Source of the DNA: Corynebacterium mastitidis DSM 44356
GTDB lineage: Bacteria; Actinomycetota; Actinomycetes; Mycobacteriales; Mycobacteriaceae
Assembly: GCF_000375365.1 (NCBI RefSeq)
Contig: NZ_AQXB01000006.1
Location: 1 to 64,000, forward strand
Length of the DNA: 64,000 nt
Reading direction: 5' to 3'
Part shown: one piece after another, positions 18,768-25,929 of the stretch
Numbering within the stretch: the stretch's first letter is position 1
Layout of the letters: each line of letters opens with the position of its first letter
Translations under genes and position numbers: made by a program
Notes under the pieces: model-generated
What the model saw: the letters and a program-made list of their open reading frames with translations, nothing else
The model's database searches: none
Told to the model about the DNA's origin: nothing

Positions 18768-19325
18768 GTGGGAACAACGCACTTTCCCCAGGCCGTGGCG
18801 GCGCTGGAGCGCACCATGCGCTACGTCGAGGACTTCCCCGAGCCCGGCGTGCTCTTTCAGGACCTCACCCCGGCGCTCGCGGACGCGCGTGCCTTCCACG
18901 AGATCGTCGCGGCGCTCGCGCAGGCGGCCAGGGAGCTCGGCGCGGAACTCATCGGCGGGCTCGACGCCCGAGGCTTCCTCCTCGGCTCGGCGGTGGCCTA
19001 CGAGCTGGGCCTGGGCGTGGTGGCGATCAGGAAGAAGGGCAAGCTCCCGCCGCCGGTGGTCAGCGAGGAATACTCCCTGGAATATGGCACCTCCTGCCTG
19101 GAGATCCCGGCCGAGGGCATGGACCTCGCCGGGCGCCGGGTGGTGCTGATTGACGACGTCCTGGCCACGGGCGGCACGCTCGCGGCGGCGGCCTTACTGC
19201 TCCGGCGCGTGGGCGCCCGCGTGGCGGGCCACGCCGTGGTGCTCGAGGTTCCCGGCCTGGGCGGGCGGGAGCGGCTGGGCGAGACCCCGCTGGTTATTAT
19301 CCACCCCGAGCAGCGAAGGCCGTGA
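18768..19325 (+). CDS. apt: Adenine phosphoribosyltransferase
   Basis: A 185-aa type I PRTase that salvages adenine to AMP. The PRPP loop is [13 protein letters not shown] (residues about 125-137). The N-terminus has [17 protein letters not shown], the characteristic Apt start. GTG 18768 is used because GTGAGGA lies about 9 bp upstream; the frame opens at 18753 inside the previous gene. It is followed by rel after 7 bp, the standard actinobacterial apt-rel pair linking purine salvage and (p)ppGpp metabolism. Confidence 0.94.
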   Translation: MGTTHFPQAVAALERTMRYVEDFPEPGVLFQDLTPALADARAFHEIVAALAQAARELGAELIGGLDARGFLLGSAVAYELGLGVVAIRKKGKLPPPVVSEEYSLEYGTSCLEIPAEGMDLAGRRVVLIDDVLATGGTLAAAALLLRRVGARVAGHAVVLEVPGLGGRERLGETPLVIIHPEQRRP

Positions 19326-19332
19326 GGACCCC

Positions 19333-21615
19333 ATGACGCAGGAACGCCCCAACAAGCCCCGCGCCGCGGTAGGAGTGCGCGGCATGTCCGCCCGCCTGGC
19401 GCGCAGCCTCACCGGACACCGCACCAAGGTCAACCCGGTGCTGGACCCCCTGCTGAGCATCCACCGGCAGTTTCACCCCAAGGCGGACGGGGAGGTGCTG
19501 GACCGCGCCTACGCCACGGCGGAGCGGCTGCACGAGGGGGTGTTCCGCAAGTCGGGGGAGCCCTACATCACCCACCCCCTGGCGGTGGCCACCATCGCCG
19601 CGGAGATCGGCATGGACACCACCACCCTGGTGGCGGCGCTGCTGCACGACACGGTGGAGGACACCGACTACGGCCTGGACGACCTCACCCGGGACTTCGG
19701 TGAGGAGGTTGCCCGCCTGGTCGATGGGGTGACCAAGCTGGACAAGGTGGCCCTGGGCGCGGCGGCGGAGGCGGAGACGATCCGCAAGATGATCGTGGCG
19801 ATGTCCCAGGACCCACGCGTGCTGGTGATCAAGGTGGCGGATCGCCTGCACAACATGCGGACCATGCGCTTCCTCCCCCCGGAGAAGCAGGCCAAGAAGG
19901 CGCGGCAAACCCTGGACGTCATCGCGCCCCTGGCGCACCGCCTGGGCATGGCGAGCGTGAAGTGGGAACTAGAGGACCTCTCCTTTGCGATCCTGTACCC
20001 GAAGAAGTACGACGAGATCGTGCGCCTGGTGGCCGACCGCGCCCCGCAGCGCGACCGCGCCCTGGCGGAGATCAAGGAACAGCTCGAGGACTCCCTGCGG
20101 GAGAACAACATCGAGGCCGAGGTGATGGGGCGCCCCAAGCACTACTGGTCCATCTACCAGAAGATGATCGTGCGCGGGCACAGCTTTGACGAGATCTTCG
20201 ACCTGGTGGGCGTGCGGGTGCTCGTGGATAACGTGCACAACTGCTACGCCGCCATCGGCGTGGTGCACGCCCTCTTTTCCGCCATGCCGGGGCGCTTCAA
20301 GGACTACATCTCCGCCCCGCGCTTTGGGGTGTACCAGTCCCTGCACACCACGGTGATGACCAACTCCGGGCGCCCGCTCGAGGTACAGGTGCGCACCCAC
20401 GAGATGCACTACAACGCCGAGTTCGGCATCGCGGCGCACTGGCGCTACAAGGAGACCAAGGGCTCGCATAAGGGCGATCAGGCCGAGGTGGACCAGATGG
20501 CCTGGATGCGTCAGCTCCTAGACTGGCAAAAGGAGGCGGCGGACCCCAACGAGTTCCTGGACTCCCTGCGCTACGACCTCACCGCCAAGCAGATCTTTGC
20601 CTTTACCCCCAAGGGCGACGTGGTGAACCTCCCGGTGGATTCCACCCCCATCGACTTTGCCTACGCGGTGCACACGGAGGTGGGCCACCGCTGCATCGGG
20701 GCCAAGATCAACGGCAAGCTCGTGGCGCTGGAGACCAAGCTCAGCTCCGGGGACCGCGTGGAGATCTTCACCTCCAAGGATGAAAACGCCGGCCCCTCGC
20801 GGGACTGGCAGGACTTTGTGGTCTCCGGGCGGGCCAAGGCCAAGATCCGCCAGTGGTTCAGCAAGGAACGCCGGGAGGAGCACCTGGAGGCCGGGCGCGA
20901 CGCGCTTGCCGCCGAGGTGCAGCGCGGGGGGCTGCCCCTGCACCGGCTGTTCACCGCGCAGTCGATGAAGACGGTGGCCGCGCAGCTCCACTACCCGGAC
21001 GTGGACGCCCTCTACACCGCCATCGGCGCGGGCACCATCTCCGCGCAGCAGGTGGCCCACCGCCTCATGGCGATCTTTGGCGACCAGGAGGCCGCCGAGG
21101 ACGAGCTGGTCAGCCGCACGCCCTTCTCGGAGATCGTCAACGCCAAGCCCACGGCCACGGCGGATAACTCCGGGATCCTGGTGGAGGGCAGCCCGGACGT
21201 GATGGCCAAGCTCGCCAAGTGCTGCCAGCCCGTCCCCGGCGACGACATCTTTGGCTTTGTCACCCGGGGCGGCGGGGTATCGGTGCACCGCACGGACTGC
21301 ACCAACGCGGAGAAGCTGCGCTCGGAGACGCAGCGGCTCATCCAGGTGGCGTGGGCCGGGGAGCAGAAGGGCTCGGTGTTTAGTGCCACGCTGCAGGTGG
21401 AGGCCCTGGACCGCGAGGGCCTGCTCATGGACCTCACCAGGGCGATCACGGATCAGAAGCTCTCCGTGGTGGCGATGAACTCGCACGCCTCCGAGGACCA
21501 CATCGCCACCATCCGCTTTACCTTCGCGGTCTCCGACACCAAGCAGCTAGGCGCGCTGGTGACCACCCTGCGCAACACCGAGGGCGTGTTCGACGTCTAC
21601 CGCGTGACCAACTAG
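19333..21615 (+). CDS. rel: Bifunctional (p)ppGpp synthetase/hydrolase (RelA/SpoT family)
   Basis: A 760-aa long RSH protein. An N-terminal HD hydrolase domain ([10 protein letters not shown] near residue 106) keeps the HDxxED motif, so hydrolysis should be intact. It is followed by the synthetase domain with [10 protein letters not shown] and YQSLHTTV, the TGS domain ([14 protein letters not shown], about 419-432), a helical/zinc-finger region and a C-terminal ACT domain. It is the stringent-response enzyme. ATG 19333 follows GTGAGGACCCC. It ends convergently with ppiB, with a hairpin between them. Confidence 0.96.
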   Translation: MTQERPNKPRAAVGVRGMSARLARSLTGHRTKVNPVLDPLLSIHRQFHPKADGEVLDRAYATAERLHEGVFRKSGEPYITHPLAVATIAAEIGMDTTTLVAALLHDTVEDTDYGLDDLTRDFGEEVARLVDGVTKLDKVALGAAAEAETIRKMIVAMSQDPRVLVIKVADRLHNMRTMRFLPPEKQAKKARQTLDVIAPLAHRLGMASVKWELEDLSFAILYPKKYDEIVRLVADRAPQRDRALAEIKEQLEDSLRENNIEAEVMGRPKHYWSIYQKMIVRGHSFDEIFDLVGVRVLVDNVHNCYAAIGVVHALFSAMPGRFKDYISAPRFGVYQSLHTTVMTNSGRPLEVQVRTHEMHYNAEFGIAAHWRYKETKGSHKGDQAEVDQMAWMRQLLDWQKEAADPNEFLDSLRYDLTAKQIFAFTPKGDVVNLPVDSTPIDFAYAVHTEVGHRCIGAKINGKLVALETKLSSGDRVEIFTSKDENAGPSRDWQDFVVSGRAKAKIRQWFSKERREEHLEAGRDALAAEVQRGGLPLHRLFTAQSMKTVAAQLHYPDVDALYTAIGAGTISAQQVAHRLMAIFGDQEAAEDELVSRTPFSEIVNAKPTATADNSGILVEGSPDVMAKLAKCCQPVPGDDIFGFVTRGGGVSVHRTDCTNAEKLRSETQRLIQVAWAGEQKGSVFSATLQVEALDREGLLMDLTRAITDQKLSVVAMNSHASEDHIATIRFTFAVSDTKQLGALVTTLRNTEGVFDVYRVTN

Positions 21616-21629
21616 GAGGGCATGAGAAA

Positions 21630-21656
21630 GCTCCCCGCCGGTGTGCGGCGGGGAGC
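21630..21656 (-). terminator. Terminator between rel and ppiB
   Basis: GCTCCCCGCC (21630-21639) pairs perfectly with GGCGGGGAGC (21647-21656). On the minus strand it is followed by TTTCTC, so it best serves ppiB, but the stem could stop rel transcripts as well. Confidence 0.75.
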
Positions 21657-21681
21657 GATCGCTGCGGCGCGGGGGATTCGC

Positions 21682-22518
21682 TTAGGACACCGTGGCGCTG
21701 GTGATCCTGACCTCCTCGGTCGGGGCACCGTCGAGGGCCCCGCCCTCGATGCCCTTCTCCGCGATCGCGTCGAGGGTGGCCATGCCCTTATCGTCGATCT
21801 CGCCAAAGTAGGTGTAGTTGGGCGGCAGCGGGGAGTCCTCGTAGTTGAGGAAGAACTGCGAGCCGTTGGTGTCCGGCCCGGAGTTGGCCATCGCCAGGGA
21901 GCCGCGCGGGTAGACCACCTGCAGCTCCTCACCCTCGGGGGAGTCGGTGGGGTACTCGTTGGCAAAGCTAAAGCCCGGCCCGCCGGTGCCCGTCCCGGAG
22001 GGATCGCCGCACTGCAGCACGTAGATGCCCTCGCTGGTCATGCGGTGGCACACCGTGTCGTCGTAGTACTTCTCCTTGGCCATGTGCGCGATGGCGTTGA
22101 CGGTGCAGGGGGAGACAGAGCGGTCCAGCTTCATGCCGATCTCGCCCTGGTTGGTGTTCAGGGTCACGGTGGCGGTGCCGGTGGCCGGGACGTCCTTCGT
22201 CTGCGGCTTGCTTACCTTCTTCGCGGCCTCGCCCGCGTCCGGGTACTCGCAGGTGACGGTGTCGCCAAGCGGGGTCTCGCGGGACATCGCCAGAACCTCG
22301 GGCGTGGGCATCTCGTTGCTGGTCTCGCCGCTTCCTTCCGCGGCGGTGTCCCCGCCGTCCCGGGTCGCGGCGTAGACGATGCCACCCACGATGACCAGGA
22401 TCGCCACGGCGGCCATGAGCACCACCATCAGCGGCTTGGTCTTTTCGGCGCGGTCGCGCCCGCGCAGGGCGCGATCAAGTTGCTGGAGGGCCTCTTGGCC
22501 TCGTTGTTCGTTGTTCAT
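21682..22518 (-). CDS. ppiB: Membrane-anchored cyclophilin-type peptidyl-prolyl isomerase
   Basis: A 278-aa protein with a short cytoplasmic N-terminus, one transmembrane helix (about residues 30-51, MVVLMAAVAILVIVGG), a disordered linker and a C-terminal cyclophilin domain outside the membrane (GSQFFLNY, then YTYFGEIDDKG). It catalyses cis-trans isomerisation of Xaa-Pro bonds in exported proteins. The ATG is at the minus-strand end 22518. Its position convergent to rel is conserved in corynebacteria. Confidence 0.9.
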   Translation of the reverse strand: MNNEQRGQEALQQLDRALRGRDRAEKTKPLMVVLMAAVAILVIVGGIVYAATRDGGDTAAEGSGETSNEMPTPEVLAMSRETPLGDTVTCEYPDAGEAAKKVSKPQTKDVPATGTATVTLNTNQGEIGMKLDRSVSPCTVNAIAHMAKEKYYDDTVCHRMTSEGIYVLQCGDPSGTGTGGPGFSFANEYPTDSPEGEELQVVYPRGSLAMANSGPDTNGSQFFLNYEDSPLPPNYTYFGEIDDKGMATLDAIAEKGIEGGALDGAPTEEVRITSATVS

Positions 22519-22584
22519 CCGGTGTAGTACCTCGGATCTCGCGTCGGGGGTCTGAACTATCTGTCATATTGTAGCGTTGGGTGC

Positions 22585-23208
22585 ATGCAGATCCTCACTC
22601 TTACCTGTGGTCCCCTCGACACACACTGCTACCTGGCGCACGACGGCGCCCGGGCCACGGTGATCGATCCCGGCATGGGCGCGGCTAAGCGGGTGCGGCG
22701 GGCGGTGGCCGAGGGTTCGCTCACGGTCGATTCCATCGTGCTTACCCACGGCCACATCGACCACATCCGCGACGCCGGGGAGCTCTCCCGCGACTTCGGG
22801 GTTCCGGTGCGCGTGCACGCCGAGGACGTGCCCATGCTCGACGGCGGGCCGCTGCTGCGGGAGCTGTTCGACGTCGCCTCGATGGTGCCCATCCGGGACG
22901 TCGAGAAGCTGGGGGAGGCCGTGCTGATTGCGGGCAGCGACCACGCGGTGATCCATTCCCCCGGGCATTCGCCCGGCAGCGTCATGCTGGTGGGCGAGCG
23001 GGTGTGCTGGAGCGGCGACGTGCTGTTCCGGGGCGGGATCGGCCGCACGGACCTGCCCGGTTCCGACCCCGAGGCGATGCTGGATACCCTGCGCGGGCCG
23101 GTGGCGGGCCTGGACGAGGGTCTGCGCGTGCTGCCCGGGCACGGCCCGGAGACCACCGTGCGCCACGAGCGGGCCACCAACCCCTTCCTGCTGCGGGTGG
23201 GGCGCTAG
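22585..23208 (+). CDS. Metallo-beta-lactamase-fold hydrolase (glyoxalase II-like)
   Basis: A 207-aa protein with the metal-binding HxHxDH motif ([12 protein letters not shown] near residue 54) and the further ligands [12 protein letters not shown] and LPGHGPET. These make a full dinuclear zinc site of the glyoxalase II/MBL type. Hydroxyacylglutathione or mycothiol thioester hydrolysis is possible; actinobacteria use mycothiol, so the substrate is not settled. It starts 66 bp from the divergent ppiB and is followed by hisS after 10 bp, a conserved actinobacterial pair. Confidence 0.87.
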   Translation: MQILTLTCGPLDTHCYLAHDGARATVIDPGMGAAKRVRRAVAEGSLTVDSIVLTHGHIDHIRDAGELSRDFGVPVRVHAEDVPMLDGGPLLRELFDVASMVPIRDVEKLGEAVLIAGSDHAVIHSPGHSPGSVMLVGERVCWSGDVLFRGGIGRTDLPGSDPEAMLDTLRGPVAGLDEGLRVLPGHGPETTVRHERATNPFLLRVGR

Positions 23209-23218
23209 AGTATGGGGG

Positions 23219-24496
23219 GTGAGCGAGAAGAAGAAGTATCAAGCCTATAAGGCCCCCAAGGGCGTGCCCGATTACGTCCCCCCGGCCTCCGCCGGATTCG
23301 TGCGGGTGCGCGATACCTTTGTGGAGCAGGCCCGCACCGCGGGCTTCGAGCACATCGAGCTGCCGGTCTTTGAGGAGACGGCGCTCTTTGCGCGCGGCGT
23401 GGGGGAGTCCACGGACGTGGTCACCAAGGAGATGTACACCTTCGAGGATCGCGGCGGGCGCTCGGTGAGCCTGCGGCCCGAGGGTACCGCCGGGGTCATG
23501 CGCGCGGTGATCGAGCACCACCTGGATCGCGGGCAGCTCCCGGCCAAGCTCTGCTACGCGGGGCCGTTCTTCCGCTACGAGCGCCCGCAGGCGGGGCGCT
23601 ACCGGCAGTTGCAGCAGGTGGGCGTGGAGGCCATCGGCGTGGACGACCCCACCCTGGATGCCGAGATCATCGCCCTGGCGGATCGCAGCTACCGCGCCCT
23701 GGGGCTCAGCGGCTTCCGCCTGGAGCTGACGAGCCTGGGCGATCACACCTGCCGTCCGCAGTACCGGGAGAAGCTGCAGGAGTTTCTCTTTGCCCTCCCG
23801 CTGGACGAGGAGACGCGCCGCCGCGCGGAGATCAACCCCCTGCGCGTGCTGGACGACAAGCGCCCCGAGGTGCGCGAGATGGTGGCGGAGGCGCCCCTGA
23901 TGCTCGATCACCTCTCCGCCGAAAGCCGCGAGCACTTCGAGCAGGTCACCGGCCTACTCGATGACATGGGCGTGCGCTACACCGTGAACCCGCACCTGGT
24001 GCGCGGGCTGGACTACTACACCAAGACCTGCTTCGAGTTCGTGCACGACGGCCTGGGCGCGCAGTCCGGCATCGGCGGCGGCGGGCGGTACGACGGCCTC
24101 CTGGCGCAGCTCGGCGGGCAGGATCTTTCCGGCATCGGCTACGGGCTGGGCGTGGACCGCACGGTGCTGGCACTGGAGGCCGAGGGGATCGACCTGAGCG
24201 CGCCGCGCGTGGAGGTCTACGGGGTGGCCCTGGGGGCGCGGGCCAAGCGCGCGATGGCCGCCCTGGTCAACGACCTGCGCATGGCCGGGGTGCGCGCGGA
24301 CATGGCCTACGGGGATCGCGGGCTCAAGGGCGCGATGAAGGGGGCCGACCGCGCGGGGGCGAGGCTGGCGCTGGTGCTGGGGGACCAGGAGCTGGAGGCG
24401 GGCACCGTGGCGGTGAAGGACCTGGCCGAGCACAGCCAGCGGGACGTGGCGCTGGACTCCGTGGTGGCCCTCGTGGCGGACGAGGTGCGGGAGTAG
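23219..24496 (+). CDS. hisS: Histidine--tRNA ligase
   Basis: A 425-aa class II synthetase with motif 1 (KGVPDYVPP region), motif 2 ([20 protein letters not shown]), the histidine-specific [14 protein letters not shown] block and [10 protein letters not shown], and motif 3 plus an anticodon-binding C-terminus. The GTG at 23219 follows the upstream stop by 10 bp; the SD is a G-rich ATGGGGGGTG run, which is odd but conserved-looking. A strong terminator lies 18 bp after the stop and marks the left edge of the accessory island. Confidence 0.96.
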   Translation: MSEKKKYQAYKAPKGVPDYVPPASAGFVRVRDTFVEQARTAGFEHIELPVFEETALFARGVGESTDVVTKEMYTFEDRGGRSVSLRPEGTAGVMRAVIEHHLDRGQLPAKLCYAGPFFRYERPQAGRYRQLQQVGVEAIGVDDPTLDAEIIALADRSYRALGLSGFRLELTSLGDHTCRPQYREKLQEFLFALPLDEETRRRAEINPLRVLDDKRPEVREMVAEAPLMLDHLSAESREHFEQVTGLLDDMGVRYTVNPHLVRGLDYYTKTCFEFVHDGLGAQSGIGGGGRYDGLLAQLGGQDLSGIGYGLGVDRTVLALEAEGIDLSAPRVEVYGVALGARAKRAMAALVNDLRMAGVRADMAYGDRGLKGAMKGADRAGARLALVLGDQELEAGTVAVKDLAEHSQRDVALDSVVALVADEVRE

Positions 24497-24514
24497 GAGC
24501 CGGTTGTAGGGGGA

Positions 24515-24547
24515 AAGGGAGGGCGCGGCGTGCCGCGTCCCTCCCTT
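24515..24547 (+). terminator. Strong terminator after hisS
   Basis: AAGGGAGGG-CGCGGC and GCCGCG-T-CCCTCCCTT form a 15-bp stem with one bulged T and a 2-nt loop, running into TTGTACT. It isolates hisS from the downstream island. Confidence 0.88.
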
Positions 24548-24614
24548 GTACTATCGGGCGGGCATAAATGGTACGCCCTGGATAATGGTACAGGCAAGAA
24601 AACGGGGGTAATAT

Positions 24615-24630
24615 GTCCAATATATTGGAC
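24615..24630. promoter_or_regulatory. 16-bp perfect palindrome, candidate operator
   Basis: GTCCAATATATTGGAC is a perfect inverted repeat without spacer, 116 bp before the porin-like gene. TAATAT (24609-24614) abuts its left edge, and its right half contains TTGGAC (24625-24630), which has an AATAAA 18 bp downstream (24649-24654). A bound regulator would therefore overlap either candidate promoter. I see no regulator gene in the island itself. Confidence 0.55.
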
Positions 24631-24745
24631 TTATGCGCCGATTCTGAGAATAAATCTGCGAAAACCGATGCGCATGGTGTCCGTGGGATTAGCGTTTCTT
24701 CATGAAGGCTTAAAAACTTCAAAGGAACCCGTGGAGGTTATGACC

Positions 24746-25630
24746 ATGAGAAAGCAGATCGCCCAGGCGTGCGCGGCTATCACAGGACTCGTTACCGCAG
24801 CCGGGATCGGAATGGCGCACGCGGAGCCCGTGGTGGACATGGTGCCCTGGCCCGCAGCCCCCTTTGGCGGGGAGAAGTCCCTGGAGAACCGATACCTGGA
24901 AAAGACCACCGAGGATGGTTGGGTGCTGCACGCGGAAAAGAAGGACGAGACGATCAACGTGGCCCCGCCGCTGGATTCTGCGGTCACCACCGGGGAGAGC
25001 TTCGGCAGCCTCAAGGCCAAGGTGTGGATCACGGGGCAGGGGGAGCCCGAGCTGCGCGGAGCCGTCTTTGAGGCGGGCTATCAGGTGGGCTGCGGGGTGG
25101 ACATTTCCACCGGCGTGGATTACGAGGTCGCCGGGACCGTAGGCGTTGCCCCGAGGGTAAGCGGCGGGGTGGAAGGCGGACCGAGCGTGTCCGGAGGCGT
25201 CGAGGGTGGGCCGAAGATGGGGCTCGGCGGGGAGGCCGGGCCGAGCGTATCGGTGAACCTACCGGAAGGGAACATTCAGATTGGCGCGGACGGCAAGGTC
25301 AAGGGGGAGACCGGGGCGGACGCCACGGGAAAGGCCGAGGCCGGAGCCGACGCCACCGGCAAGCTCGAAGGCGGCGTGGACGGCAAGGCGGAGGTATCCC
25401 CGGCGATCAAGGGGCACCTGCAGCCGGGCAAGATCACCAACGTGGCGCTGGTGTCCATGCCCATTGATAAGGAGTACAAGCGCGCGGCGGGCGGTTTCAC
25501 CGGCGCGCACCTCCAGGTCAACGGGTGCGCGGGGCCGGTAACGGTGCGCTCTTACGTGACGATCTCCACTATAAGTCCCACCTCTATCGACGCCGTCAAC
25601 GTGTACGGCGATCCGCAGCGCATCAGGTAA
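24746..25630 (+). CDS. MspA-like porin, secreted
   Basis: A 294-aa protein with a Sec signal peptide ending MAHA (about residue 26). The flanks match MspA-type mycomembrane porins: an N-terminal DGWVLHAEKKD/WITGQG region, GAVFEAGYQVGCGVDIS (compare E-G-x-L-x-L-GYQIG), and a C-terminal GFTGAHLQVNGCAGPVTVRSYV ending ...VNVYGDPQRI. Between them (about residues 130-225) are Gly-rich repeats (GGVEGGPS, GADATGKA) longer than the usual barrel linker. Two Cys (in VGCGV and NGCAG) could form a disulfide. The second ATG (24746) has GGAGG 8 bp upstream; the first ATG (24740) is too close. It leads a three-gene run with 12-bp and 11-bp gaps. Family call rests on pattern similarity. Confidence 0.72.
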   Translation: MRKQIAQACAAITGLVTAAGIGMAHAEPVVDMVPWPAAPFGGEKSLENRYLEKTTEDGWVLHAEKKDETINVAPPLDSAVTTGESFGSLKAKVWITGQGEPELRGAVFEAGYQVGCGVDISTGVDYEVAGTVGVAPRVSGGVEGGPSVSGGVEGGPKMGLGGEAGPSVSVNLPEGNIQIGADGKVKGETGADATGKAEAGADATGKLEGGVDGKAEVSPAIKGHLQPGKITNVALVSMPIDKEYKRAAGGFTGAHLQVNGCAGPVTVRSYVTISTISPTSIDAVNVYGDPQRIR

Positions 25631-25642
25631 AGGAGAACGACC

Positions 25643-25918
25643 ATGAGCCAGCATGAGCGCAGCGAATACCCCATCGAAGTGACTAAGGCCACCGCGCAGA
25701 CTCCGCAGCATACTCCGCTCTGGATTCCCATCGCCAACCTGTGCCTGGGTGTGGCGATGATGATCGCCACCCTGACCTGGTCGCAGTACCTCGATGGCCC
25801 CATCCAACAGCACGGATACGTCCCGGTGATGTTTTTCTACGTGGTCCTCATGATTATCGGCGGGGCCCTCATGGTGTCCGGTTTTACCACGCTCTGGACC
25901 CGAGCGACGGCGAGGTAA
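25643..25918 (+). CDS. Small two-helix membrane protein of unknown function
   Basis: A 91-aa protein with about 25 polar N-terminal residues, a first helix (about 27-45, IPIANLCLGVAMMIATL), a short loop with DGPIQQHG, and a second helix (about 58-80, VPVMFFYVVLMIIGGALMV). AAAGGAGA lies 7 bp before the ATG. It is sandwiched between the porin-like gene and the large secreted protein with gaps of 12 and 11 bp, so the three should be co-expressed. I do not recognise the family; an accessory role in export or anchoring of its neighbours is a guess from position. Confidence 0.8.
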   Translation: MSQHERSEYPIEVTKATAQTPQHTPLWIPIANLCLGVAMMIATLTWSQYLDGPIQQHGYVPVMFFYVVLMIIGGALMVSGFTTLWTRATAR

Positions 25919-25929
25919 GGGGAAAGGTG

